Translations under genes and position numbers: made by a program | DNA from: Clostridiales bacterium UBA1740 | GTDB taxonomy: Bacteria; Bacillota; Clostridia; Oscillospirales; CAG-272 | Reading direction: 5' to 3' | Assembly: GCA_002315715.1 (NCBI GenBank) | Contig: DCHY01000016.1 | Location: 1-13,291 of the forward strand | DNA length: 13,291 nucleotides | Part shown: positions 1 to 6,083 of the stretch, one piece after another | Position numbering within the stretch: the first letter of the stretch is position 1 | Layout of the letters: the number at the start of each line of letters is the position of its first letter | Notes under the pieces: generated by a model | Told to the model about the DNA's origin: nothing | The model's database searches: none | The model's input: only the letters and a program-made list of their open reading frames with translations

Positions 1-282
1 CGTGTGCTTGTCTTGATACAAGTAAAGCCGCGCCGTCCCGTTCCGCTTGCCCGACTCTGTCTTTGATTTCCATAGAGGCAGTTTTGTTTTCTTCGGATTC
101 TTTCTGGAAAACGTTGGGAGAGAGTTGCTTGAAAACTAAAACGAACTTCTGTATACTGAATCACGGAAAAGAAAAAGAGCGGCACGGACGGCACAGTCCC
201 GATACCGCAGAATGGTTGCGTATGGCAAAACAGCAGACCGATGAGAGCGAAGTAGCGTTTCGTGAAAAGCATGGTACGTTTT
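1..282. other. Left edge of window, no confident gene
   Basis: I cannot assign a gene here. The plus frame starting at position 3 stays open to the TGA at 282-284 and carries an ATG at 63, but no Shine-Dalgarno sequence precedes that ATG and the peptide is not recognisable. A minus-strand frame is also open across roughly 1-165. It would give a charged, protein-like peptide with a possible ATG near position 73, and could be the 5' end of something extending off the window. Neither is well supported. The stretch does contain a good plus-strand promoter (129-157), and a terminator starts right where the plus frame stops. Confidence 0.3.
129..157 (+). promoter_or_regulatory. Sigma-A type promoter ahead of the recombinase module
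   Basis: The -35 box TTGAAA (129-134) and -10 box TATACT (152-157) are separated by exactly 17 bases. Transcription would start near 164 and meet the strong hairpin at 283-321 before reaching the small ORF at 353. It therefore makes either a short RNA of about 160 nt or an attenuated leader for the recombinase genes. Confidence 0.55.
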
Positions 283-321
283 GAGAGTCCGATACGATTT
301 TTATCGTGTCGGGCTCTTTTT
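283..321 (+). terminator. Strong Rho-independent terminator or attenuator
   Basis: A stem of about 16 bp (283-298 with 303-318, including a few G-T pairs) closes a TTTT loop and runs into a T-rich tail. It lies between the promoter at 129-157 and the recombinase-linked small ORF, so read-through would be needed for that promoter to drive the recombinase. Confidence 0.75.
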
Positions 322-352
322 CTTTGCCGAATTTATGGCAAGGAGAAACACG

Positions 353-493
353 ATGGCAAAGAAAAAACAAGCCCTCACGGTGTTACGGAAAGGAACGCCG
401 AATCTATACGGACTATCCGCCGAGGAACGAAAAGCATTTCTTGTGAAAATGCTTGCCGAAATACGGAAACTGTCCGAAGCAAAACCGAAATGA
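353..493 (+). CDS. Small hypothetical protein upstream of recombinase (46 aa)
   Basis: I do not recognise this gene. The ATG at 353 has an AAGGAGA ribosome-binding site about 6 bases upstream, which is the reason for choosing it over the longer open frame starting at 281; that frame runs through the terminator hairpin. The 46-residue product begins MAKKKQALTVLRKG, is lysine-rich and basic, and its second half (AEERKAFLVKMLAEIRKLSE) looks like one amphipathic helix. No membrane segment, signal peptide or cysteine motif is visible. It sits 184 bases before the serine recombinase on the same strand, so it is probably part of the same mobile element and may be a small DNA-binding or accessory factor. 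That role is a guess from position and charge only. Confidence 0.6.
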   Translation: MAKKKQALTVLRKGTPNLYGLSAEERKAFLVKMLAEIRKLSEAKPK

Positions 494-677
494 AAATTTG
501 CCTTTCGCCTTTTCGGAGCGTAAACGAAAGCCGTCGCCCGTTCAAGGGTATTACAAAGAAAACGGGCATCGAAAAAACCAACAGAGCGCGCTGCGCCCTT
601 GACCGTTCGTCTGCTTCCGTTTTGGTACGCTCCGTCGAAAGACAATTTTCAAAGACAAAACAGAAAGGAAAAACAAA

Positions 678-2159
678 ATGAAAACAGCAGTAATTTATGC
701 CCGTTATTCCAGCGACACCCAAACGGAACAATCCATCGAAGGACAGCTTCACGTCTGCGAGGATTATGCAACCCGAAACGACATGGTGATTCTCAACACC
801 TATATTGACCGTGCCATGACGGGAACAAACGACAACCGTCCCGATTTTCAACGTATGATTGCCGACAGCAACAAAAACCGTTGGGACGTCGTTCTTGTGT
901 ATAAGTTTGACCGTTTTTCAAGAAACAAGTACGAAACCGCCAAGTACAAACACATTTTGAGAGAAAACGGCGTAAAAGTCGTATCGGCAATGGAGAACAT
1001 CCCCGACAGCCCGGAAGGTATTATTCTTGAAAGCGTCATCGAAGGTATGAATCAATACTATTCCGAAGAGCTTTCGCAAAAGGTACGCAGAGGCATGAAA
1101 GAAACACGTGCCAAAGGAAACTTCCCCGGCGGTTATCTCCTTTACGGCTATAAACTTGAAAATCACAAAGTGCTGATTGACGAACCGAAAGCGGAAATCG
1201 TGCGCTATATTTTTGAACAGTATTCCATCGGCGTATACGTGAAAGACATTATCGAAACGCTCACCGCACAAGGCGTTTATAACCGTGAAAAGCCGTTTGC
1301 AAGAACCACCGTTTATAAGATTCTCCAAAACGAGAAATACGCCGGCATTTACCGACACGAAGACGAAATATTCGAGGGTATCTATCCGCAAATCGTTCCG
1401 ACGGATATTTACAAAAAAGTTCGCACGAAAATTGCCGAAAACAAAAACGGAAAAGCAAGTGTGACAACACGGTATTTACTCAAAAACAAGGTGGTTTGCG
1501 GAATCTGCGGAAAGCCCATGACCGGCATCAGCGGTACTTCCAAAACGGGAGCCGTATCGCATTACTACCGTTGCAAAGGGAAATGCGGTCAGCCGATGAT
1601 TCGGCGGGAAATATTAGACGATACTGTATTGCAATCGGTGATTTCCGAACTCTCCGACAAGGAAACGCTGAACAAAATCGTATCTCATCTTGTCACACTT
1701 CAAAACGAGCGAATCGGCAACAACCCGCAATTGCAATTATTGCAAAAGGAAAAACGGCAAGCGGAATCGGCTCTTGAAAATATCCTCAAAGGCATTGAAA
1801 TGGGGATTATGAACCATACGACCAATAAGCGCATGAAAGAGTTGGAAGAAACGGTCGAAGATTTGGAGCGAAAATTGTTAATCGAACAAAGCAAATCCGC
1901 AGTCAGACTTTCGGAAGAACAGATACGTTCCTATTACACCGAGGCGTTACAATTTGCCGCACCGTCCGTGATGGAAGTGTTGGTAAGAAAAGCAATCGTG
2001 ACGGGAGAAACCGTTGAAGTATATTACAATAGCCCGATAAATACAGACAGCCCCGACGACAAATCGGGGCTTTTGTTATGCGAAAAAGCAGGAAAATGTG
2101 CCACGGTCATTCACAGAGAAATGTATAAAACGTCTATGAAAACCAAAATGTTCATATAA
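678..2159 (+). CDS. Large serine recombinase (site-specific integrase/excisionase)
   Basis: This 493-aa protein would cut, exchange and rejoin DNA at attachment sites to integrate or excise a mobile element. The ATG at 678 follows an AAAGGA site. Residues 1-140 form the resolvase catalytic domain: the YARYSSD motif has Arg9 and the likely nucleophile Ser11, and KFDRFSRN supplies Asp78, Arg79 and Arg82, matching the active-site set of the family. Residues about 150-255 form the 'recombinase' DNA-binding domain (GGYLLYGYKL; ARTTVYKILQNEKYAGI). A zinc ribbon follows with Cys274, Cys277, Cys299 and Cys303, then a coiled coil at about 350-410. Length is normal for the family. The element it belongs to lies mostly outside the window, probably to the left. 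A terminator-like hairpin is embedded in the last codons (2049-2076). Family assignment is very secure; the attachment sites are unknown. Confidence 0.95.
   Translation: MKTAVIYARYSSDTQTEQSIEGQLHVCEDYATRNDMVILNTYIDRAMTGTNDNRPDFQRMIADSNKNRWDVVLVYKFDRFSRNKYETAKYKHILRENGVKVVSAMENIPDSPEGIILESVIEGMNQYYSEELSQKVRRGMKETRAKGNFPGGYLLYGYKLENHKVLIDEPKAEIVRYIFEQYSIGVYVKDIIETLTAQGVYNREKPFARTTVYKILQNEKYAGIYRHEDEIFEGIYPQIVPTDIYKKVRTKIAENKNGKASVTTRYLLKNKVVCGICGKPMTGISGTSKTGAVSHYYRCKGKCGQPMIRREILDDTVLQSVISELSDKETLNKIVSHLVTLQNERIGNNPQLQLLQKEKRQAESALENILKGIEMGIMNHTTNKRMKELEETVEDLERKLLIEQSKSAVRLSEEQIRSYYTEALQFAAPSVMEVLVRKAIVTGETVEVYYNSPINTDSPDDKSGLLLCEKAGKCATVIHREMYKTSMKTKMFI
2049..2076 (+). terminator. Terminator-like hairpin inside the recombinase 3' end
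   Basis: AGCCCCGA (2049-2056) pairs perfectly with TCGGGGCT (2064-2071) around a 7-base loop and is followed by TTTGTT. It has intrinsic-terminator form but lies about 30 codons before the stop codon, so translating ribosomes would normally disrupt it. It may mark the old end of the gene or limit read-through. Confidence 0.5.
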
Positions 2160-2424
2160 CCCACGGCGATTTATTCCACGGTACTCTTGACACGAGCCTC
2201 TGCGGAGCGCGGTAATAGGCAAAGAAGCCAACCCGCCGCCCCGCAGGGGCTTTTGGTTTGCCTCGGCGGGACAGCCTACCGCTCTCCTACTCATGTCAAG
2301 AGTCTTTCGCGGCATAAAACCGCCGTAGAGCGTGAAAAGCACAAGGAATGCCCGTTTGACCGTCTGCCCATCAAACGGACAGCACAGCCCTTTATTTGCG
2401 GTAAAAGAGTGACGTTATCGAGAG
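2160..2424. other. Gene-free structured stretch between recombinase and tRNA-Ser
   Basis: No credible ORF is seen. The stretch holds a nested inverted repeat: ACTCTTGACA (2183-2192) pairs perfectly with TGTCAAGAGT (2294-2303). Inside it, 2205-2220 pairs with 2274-2286 allowing small bulges, CCCGCCG (2232-2238) pairs with CGGCGGG (2264-2270), and CCCC (2239-2242) with GGGG (2246-2249). A second hairpin, CCGTTTGA (2352-2359) with TCAAACGG (2371-2378), lies further right. It could be the right end of the mobile element, a transfer-origin remnant, or a structured RNA. I cannot tell which. Confidence 0.6.
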
Positions 2425-2474
2425 ATAAAAAAGAAGAACCCAAAGCAAACCACGAAAGTTTGTTTTAGGTTCTT
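2425..2474 (-). terminator. Terminator of tRNA-Ser
   Basis: On the minus strand a 17-bp stem (2458-2474 with 2434-2450; one mismatch and one G-T pair) with a 7-base loop is followed by a T-rich tract (A-rich at 2426-2433 on the plus strand). It begins two bases after the encoded CCA of tRNA-Ser, so it terminates that transcript. Confidence 0.85.
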
Positions 2475-2476
2475 AC

Positions 2477-2568
2477 TGGCGGACAGGGAGGGATTCGAAC
2501 CCTCGGACCCGGTGAAGGGTTTACCTGATTTCGAGTCAGGGCCGTTATGACCGCTTCGATACCTGTCC
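2477..2568 (-). tRNA. tRNA-Ser(CGA)
   Basis: This 92-nt class II tRNA decodes UCG. The acceptor strands GGACAGG and CCTGTCC pair fully; the discriminator is G and the CCA end is encoded (2477-2479 on plus). The anticodon stem CCTGA/TCAGG holds the loop CTCGAAA, giving anticodon CGA. The long variable arm expected of tRNA-Ser is present, and the T arm contains GGGTTCGAATCCC. It has its own promoter and terminator, so it is a single-gene transcript. It is the first clearly chromosomal gene to the right of the recombinase. Confidence 0.96.
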
Positions 2569-2580
2569 AAATGCTTCATC

Positions 2581-2609
2581 ATTCTAACATATTTTTATGG
2601 CGATTGCAA
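2581..2609 (-). promoter_or_regulatory. Promoter of tRNA-Ser
   Basis: On the minus strand, -35 TTGCAA (2604-2609) and -10 TAGAAT (2581-2586) are separated by 17 bases, with the mature tRNA 5' end 12 bases past the -10 box. Confidence 0.8.
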
Positions 2610-2661
2610 GTGTTTTTTTGATTTTCTTCCATAAAACACGGTTCTTGCTTTGCGAAAGGTC

Positions 2662-2700
2662 AAGAAAAATCATCCCCGAGGCAAGTGCGCCTCGGGGATG
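2662..2700 (-). terminator. Terminator of the lemA operon
   Basis: A perfect 12-bp stem (2671-2682 with 2689-2700) and 6-base loop is followed on the minus strand by a T-rich tail (A-run at 2664-2668 on plus). It lies 11 bases after the lemA stop codon. Confidence 0.92.
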
Positions 2701-2711
2701 AGAAAAGAGAA

Positions 2712-3374
2712 TCAGAAGAATACGCCTTTTGCCTGTTCCTTGATTTCCTTGGAGGTGGCAAAGGGAATGCGGGTTTCGTAGCCGTTTTTAGCGGCAACCA
2801 TGAGTTTTACGGGCCACTCGAAGATTTCGCGGTTCCAGGTGTTGACGGTGTCGTTATACACCTCACGCGCGGCGGTGATTTCTTTCTGGAGGTAACTGTT
2901 CTGCTGCATAGCGTTTTCGATTTCGCCGTGTGCTTTGAGGTCGGGATACTTCTCAAAAGCCACGTTGATGGAGCGGCTGATTTCGTCGAGTTTCGCAGAA
3001 ACTTCGTTTCTTTCGGTATCGGTGCTGACGCCGCTGCGGTACATAGCCACTTTGGTGAAGGTGTCTTTGTCGAGGTCAATCGCTTTGTCGAGAAGTTTGG
3101 CAGCGTTTTGCAAAATCATCACGCGCTGCTCGATATAGTTGTCAATTTGCGATGCGTCATGCTGCAACTTTTGTTCCAACTGTTTGAAATAGTTGGCGGC
3201 TTTGATTTTCATCACCATGTAGATGACGCCGGGGATGATTGCCAAGCACCAAAGAGCCACTTCGAGTGCGATAGCGCTTTTGGATTTTTCAACCTTGATT
3301 TTTTTTGCGATGACGTTTACTTCTCTGCCTTCCGTCATCACGGGATCGTTCATTTCGTCTAACGTGTTTGCCAT
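2712..3374 (-). CDS. lemA: LemA family protein
   Basis: LemA proteins are small membrane-anchored proteins with a long four-helix, largely extracytoplasmic or cytoplasmic domain; their biochemical role is not settled. This 220-aa protein starts at an ATG with an AAGGAGAT site upstream. It has a charged N-terminal tail (1-32), a single membrane segment (about 34-56, ALEVALWCLAIIPGVIYMVM) and a helical LemA core at about 65-190. The core has the family hallmarks: IDNYIEQRVMILQNAAKLLD corresponds to the usual 'RRADLIPNLV' helix, and EKYPDLKA plus ITAAREVYNDTVNTWN are near-consensus. It follows the 613-aa membrane protein gene by 20 bases on the same strand, so the two are co-transcribed and probably work together at the membrane. 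The N-terminal tail before the membrane segment is longer than in many LemA proteins. Confidence 0.88.
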   Translation of the reverse strand: MANTLDEMNDPVMTEGREVNVIAKKIKVEKSKSAIALEVALWCLAIIPGVIYMVMKIKAANYFKQLEQKLQHDASQIDNYIEQRVMILQNAAKLLDKAIDLDKDTFTKVAMYRSGVSTDTERNEVSAKLDEISRSINVAFEKYPDLKAHGEIENAMQQNSYLQKEITAAREVYNDTVNTWNREIFEWPVKLMVAAKNGYETRIPFATSKEIKEQAKGVFF

Positions 3375-3394
3375 TTTATTTATCTCCTTATAAA

Positions 3395-5236
3395 TTATTC
3401 ATCATTTTCATCCGCGTCGCTATCGAGGTTTTCCATCGATGCTTCCACGATATCGCCGTAATCGACGCCGTCCTCGTCTTTTTTATCCGGGGATTCGTCG
3501 GTCAAGGTCGTCACCCTGCCCACCGTGGCAAACAGACGTCTGAAATAGTCGTGCTGTGTCGGGATGGTGGCATAGGGGGAAGACAGATATTCGCTCTCGG
3601 TCATTTCCAGGGCCTCTATCGACATTTCGGATTTTTTCGTCAAGGGAATGTACTCGAGCCACGGAACGGGAACGGTGTGCAAATGACCGTCGCCGCCGAG
3701 GGTGGGAACGAAGTCGGTTCTATGTACGGTGCGGTAGGAATACGCCGTGACGGCTATCAAATCCACCGCGCCTTTTTTCTTCAGAAAATCGGTTTTCAGG
3801 ATGGCGGGGGTGACGCTTGCCGGATGGGCAAAAGCCGCATCGCCGAGTTTGTTTGCCATCAATTCCGCTTCTCTTGCGGGGTAGTTGCGCTCGTAGGATT
3901 TTTGATATTCGTACGCTTTCGGCTCATGCTGTTGATACAAAGGAATCGAAAGCAGGGGGGCTAAATCAAAGAAAAAGTTTTTGAAATACTCGGCGTTGAG
4001 GCGGAGGAAATTCTCTTTCACGATATCCGCGTCGTAGGAAAAATACGGTTCGGTATCGGTTTCCATGTCCCACCGCTGTGCGTGTTCGGAAACGATGATG
4101 TTGAGGCATTTTTTCTTATAAAAGTCGAAATCGTCGCCGTAAGGTTCCGCCTTCGTCATCAAATCCAACATATTCTTCTGCGCCAACGGAGTGAAAAGCA
4201 GACGGAATTGCACTTCGTTGTCACGGTCGATGGCGCCGAAAACGGCATCGAACTTTTCATTTCCCATTTCGGTAAAGGACATGTTCTTTTCCGCTTTTTT
4301 CTGAATCGCGTTGGTTCTCTTACGCACGAAGGCGTTGAGTTTTCTCTCGTTCATCCCTTCGGCGTGGGTCTTTTTATGCGTGAAGGACAGGTCGGGTGCC
4401 GCCTCGTTTCCGTAAACGAGGGAAACGACCGGGGAAAAGAACGGTTTCGGCTTGACTACCGTAGCGGTCAAAATCTGCGTGTGATGCTGTGCCACGGTCC
4501 TGCCGTTTTGGTCTCTCGTATAGGTCACCCAATGAATCGGGAGGGTACCCGTGTATGCCTGCGTGCCCATGCGATGGATGAGATTTCGCTGAAAGAAGAA
4601 AGGGTTGCCGAGAATCTCGCCGGACAAAAGACGCAGCGTCGAAGAGTCGCGGCTTTCTTCCTCGGGCAAGCCGTATTTGCCGTGCAGGTAATCGTACCGC
4701 CTCATATCCATGCGGTTGTCGATTTTCAAGGTCGGCAGCGTTTTTTGAAGCAAGTCCGTCGTCATCGTGCTGTCAAACAGACGCAAAAGCGGCGAGACCT
4801 GTCTATTGGCTTCAACCAGTGCGGCGTTTGCCGCCTCGTCGGATTTTGCGAGTTCCTCCGTCAGAAGACGGATTTTCGGTTGTAAAACCGCGAAAATCAC
4901 GACAAGAGCGCCGATGAAAAGGGGAATCGGGATATACGAAAACAAATCGTTGCCGCTGTCGATGCCGTAGATGCATAGACCTACCGAAACGGCAGCAAGG
5001 GCGATGCAAAGTCCTTTGAAGATACGAAGGGTTCTTCTCTTCTTCCGAAGCCCGGCGGATTGTTCCGCTAAGGCGCGGTATTTTCGGGACGTTTTTCGGT
5101 TTTCTTCGATATCGATTTTTGATTTCTTGACAAGAGATTCAAACAGTTCGGCGGCGTTTTGCCGAAATTCCGCTTGGTAATACTCTCGGTAGGATTTTTG
5201 AGGGTCCAAGAGTCTGTCTTTTTCGTTCTCCAACAT
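3395..5236 (-). CDS. Membrane protein of unknown function, LemA partner (613 aa)
   Basis: I do not firmly recognise this gene. The start at 5236 (MLENEKDRLL) was chosen because GAGGAGG sits just upstream; the open frame extends 31 codons further, but that extension overlaps the promoter. The protein has a charged N-terminal helix (1-68), two close membrane segments (about 72-92 and 98-119), a coiled or helical stretch (120-155), then a large soluble region of about 450 residues containing LRLLSGEILGNPFFFQRNL (201-219) and aromatic-rich strands, and a strongly acidic tail (about 579-613). No catalytic motif is apparent. LemA genes are often paired with membrane proteins of the DUF3137 type, which have a similar layout of N-terminal helices then a soluble domain; this could be a divergent relative, but that is inference from context and layout. 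Confidence 0.8.
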   Translation of the reverse strand: MLENEKDRLLDPQKSYREYYQAEFRQNAAELFESLVKKSKIDIEENRKTSRKYRALAEQSAGLRKKRRTLRIFKGLCIALAAVSVGLCIYGIDSGNDLFSYIPIPLFIGALVVIFAVLQPKIRLLTEELAKSDEAANAALVEANRQVSPLLRLFDSTMTTDLLQKTLPTLKIDNRMDMRRYDYLHGKYGLPEEESRDSSTLRLLSGEILGNPFFFQRNLIHRMGTQAYTGTLPIHWVTYTRDQNGRTVAQHHTQILTATVVKPKPFFSPVVSLVYGNEAAPDLSFTHKKTHAEGMNERKLNAFVRKRTNAIQKKAEKNMSFTEMGNEKFDAVFGAIDRDNEVQFRLLFTPLAQKNMLDLMTKAEPYGDDFDFYKKKCLNIIVSEHAQRWDMETDTEPYFSYDADIVKENFLRLNAEYFKNFFFDLAPLLSIPLYQQHEPKAYEYQKSYERNYPAREAELMANKLGDAAFAHPASVTPAILKTDFLKKKGAVDLIAVTAYSYRTVHRTDFVPTLGGDGHLHTVPVPWLEYIPLTKKSEMSIEALEMTESEYLSSPYATIPTQHDYFRRLFATVGRVTTLTDESPDKKDEDGVDYGDIVEASMENLDSDADENDE

Positions 5237-5278
5237 ACCGCCTCCTCTCTCGGAACCTAATAAATATATAACAAGAAT

Positions 5279-5307
5279 ATTGTAGCATTTTCTTTTGAAA
5301 AATGCAA
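5279..5307 (-). promoter_or_regulatory. Promoter of the membrane protein-lemA operon
   Basis: On the minus strand, -35 TTGCAT (5302-5307) and -10 TACAAT (5279-5284) have a 17-base spacer. The start codon is about 43 bases downstream, leaving a short leader. Confidence 0.8.
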
Positions 5308-5380
5308 CTGCTTTTGAAAGAAACACCAACTAAAGTGACGTTTTCCTAACGAACAATAGCGAAACACAGTGAAAGATATG

Positions 5381-5457
5381 CACCTGCGGTGATGAGATAC
5401 GCCTGCGGCGATGATATGCTCGCTTTGCGAGATGATATACCATTGCTTTCGCAATGG
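5381..5457. repeat. Array of four small hairpins with common spacers (array A)
   Basis: Four perfect hairpins of unrelated stem sequence follow each other: CACC-tgc-GGTG (5381-5391), CGCC-tgc-GGCG (5400-5410), CTCGC-ttt-GCGAG (5419-5431) and CCATTGC-tttc-GCAATGG (5440-5457). The spacers are nearly identical 8-mers: ATGAGATA, ATGATATG, ATGATATA. The array sits between the operon promoter and the tRNA-Pro terminator, with no ORF of substance. The stem sequences differ while spacer and hairpin form are kept. Confidence 0.8.
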
Positions 5458-5458
5458 A

Positions 5459-5492
5459 TAAAAAACAGACTTGCCGAAGCAAGTCTGTTTTT
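5459..5492 (-). terminator. Terminator of tRNA-Pro
   Basis: A perfect 13-bp stem (5462-5474 with 5479-5491) closes, on the minus strand, a C(TTCG)G tetraloop of the extra-stable type and ends in a T-run. It begins within two bases of the encoded CCA of tRNA-Pro. The U-rich flanks on both sides could make it work in both directions. Confidence 0.92.
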
Positions 5493-5568
5493 TGGTCGGA
5501 ATGACAAGACTCGAACTTGCGACATCCTGGTCCCAAACCAGGCGCGCTACCAACTGCGCTACATCCCG
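5493..5568 (-). tRNA. tRNA-Pro(TGG)
   Basis: This 76-nt tRNA has acceptor strands CGGGATG and CATTCCG (one G-U pair), discriminator A and an encoded CCA (5493-5495 on plus). The anticodon arm CCTGG-TTTGGGA-CCAGG gives anticodon TGG, which reads CCA and other proline codons by wobble. The T arm carries AAGTTCGAGTCTT. It is transcribed from its own consensus promoter, divergently from tRNA-Val. Confidence 0.96.
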
Positions 5569-5579
5569 AAACCTCCGTT

Positions 5580-5608
5580 ATTATAGCAAGAAAAACGCCG
5601 TTTGTCAA
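5580..5608 (-). promoter_or_regulatory. Perfect consensus promoter of tRNA-Pro
   Basis: On the minus strand TTGACA (5603-5608) and TATAAT (5580-5585) are exact consensus boxes with a 17-base spacer, ending 11 bases before the mature tRNA. Confidence 0.95.
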
Positions 5609-5644
5609 GAATATCCCAAAGTTTCCCTGCTCCGTGAAAATCCG

Positions 5645-5673
5645 TTGACAGGGAAAAACAAACGTGCTATAAT
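5645..5673 (+). promoter_or_regulatory. Perfect consensus promoter of tRNA-Val
   Basis: TTGACA (5645-5650) and TATAAT (5668-5673) are exact consensus boxes with a 17-base spacer, ending 9 bases before the mature tRNA. It is back to back with the tRNA-Pro promoter. Confidence 0.95.
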
Positions 5674-5682
5674 GGATTTGTC

Positions 5683-5759
5683 GGAGGCGTAGCTCAGTTG
5701 GTTAGAGCGTTCGGTTCACATCCGAGAGGTCAAGGGTTCGAGCCCCCTCGTCTCCACCA
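5683..5759 (+). tRNA. tRNA-Val(CAC)
   Basis: This 77-nt tRNA has acceptor strands GGAGGCG and CGTCTCC (one G-U pair), discriminator A and an encoded CCA. The D arm contains AGCTCAGTTGGTTAGAGC. The anticodon loop TTCACAT gives anticodon CAC, reading GUG valine codons. The T arm is GGGTTCGAGCCCC-like. The last 21 bases, 5739-5759, recur exactly at 5882-5902, as expected when a tRNA 3' end has served as an insertion site. Confidence 0.96.
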
Positions 5760-5766
5760 AAAAAGA

Positions 5767-5793
5767 CTCCCCGAGAGGGGAGGCAGTTTTTTT
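5767..5793 (+). terminator. Terminator of tRNA-Val
   Basis: CTCCCC (5767-5772) and GGGGAG (5777-5782) form a 6-bp stem with a GAGA tetraloop; after four bases comes a seven-T run (5787-5793). It starts 8 bases after the tRNA CCA. Confidence 0.88.
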
Positions 5794-5902
5794 CGAGGGG
5801 CTCGAAGGGGAGCGGTGTAGAGCAACCCTCCGGTGGATGGTTGCGACCCGCGGAAGACCGAGGGGCGTCGAGCCCCGAGACCGAGCCCCCTCGTCTCCAC
5901 CA
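5794..5902. repeat. Structured segment ending in a copy of the tRNA-Val 3' end
   Basis: The last 21 bases (5882-5902) match the tRNA-Val 3' end (5739-5759) exactly, including CCA. The copy lacks the 5' part of a tRNA, so it is not a second gene. The segment is strongly self-complementary: CGAGGGGCTCG (5794-5804) pairs with 5882-5893 (one extra C). Inside lie hairpins GCAACC...GGTTGC (5822-5844) and GGGGC-gtcga-GCCCC (5862-5876). The layout resembles a small palindromic insertion that duplicated the tRNA end, or the remnant of an integrated element reduced to its attachment sites. Confidence 0.7.
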
Positions 5903-5903
5903 G

Positions 5904-6067
5904 TTGCCACGGCGAAAGCCGTGGCAAAACTATATTTGCCGTTTTACGGCAAGTGATGAGTGATGAATGATATTGCAAAACTACGTTTTGCAGTTTGAGA
6001 TTTGTTTCGAAAACGGCAAATATCATATCACTGTCACGGAGTGACAATATCGCTGTTGCAAAGCAAC
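5904..6067. repeat. Hairpin array B downstream of tRNA-Val
   Basis: A run of hairpins with unrelated stems: 5904-5927 (10 bp, GAAA loop), 5936-5952 (7 bp, TTT loop), 5974-5992 (8 bp, TAC loop), 6032-6046 (TGTCAC-gga-GTGACA) and 6055-6067 (GTTGC-aaa-GCAAC). A weaker one spans about 6001-6020. Spacers contain GTGATGAGTGATGA, ATGATAT, ATATC or GATATC, which resemble those of array A at 5381-5457. No ORF is supported. Confidence 0.75.
5911..5997 (+). repeat. 87-bp direct repeat, copy 1
   Basis: Matches 6084-6170 with 4 mismatches in 87 bases (offset 173). The unit contains two complete hairpins and the GTGATGAGTGATGA spacer. One mismatch falls in a tetraloop (GAAA to GAGA), so the stem is kept. 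Confidence 0.9.
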
Positions 6068-6083
6068 GATATCGCTCGTTTCC

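Noticed and set aside
262..681. 139-codon plus-strand open frame overlapping the recombinase start by ATGA
   Set aside because: It reads through the terminator hairpin, overlaps the better-supported 46-aa ORF in another frame, lacks a ribosome-binding site and has an Arg/Ser/Lys-rich composition typical of a shadow frame.
2187..2218. Promoter TTGACA with TAATAG after the recombinase
   Set aside because: The spacing is 20 bases and the -35-like box is part of the perfect outer stem of the inverted repeat, so the match is likely incidental.
2685..3362. 225-codon plus-strand frame opposite lemA
   Set aside because: It is the antisense of a clear LemA family protein; Phe/Val/His-rich shadow with no family resemblance.
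4082..4885. 267-codon plus-strand frame opposite the 613-aa membrane protein gene
   Set aside because: The minus-strand gene has a ribosome-binding site, promoter, operon context and plausible topology; the opposite frame has none of these.
5794..5902. Second tRNA-Val gene or pseudogene
   Set aside because: Only the last 21 bases match the tRNA; no acceptor 5' strand, D arm or anticodon arm can be found upstream at the right distance.
5716..6047. Minus-strand frames containing GLEPLTSRM-like peptides
   Set aside because: These arise from translating across the tRNA-Val gene and its 3' copy; a common spurious annotation near tRNAs.
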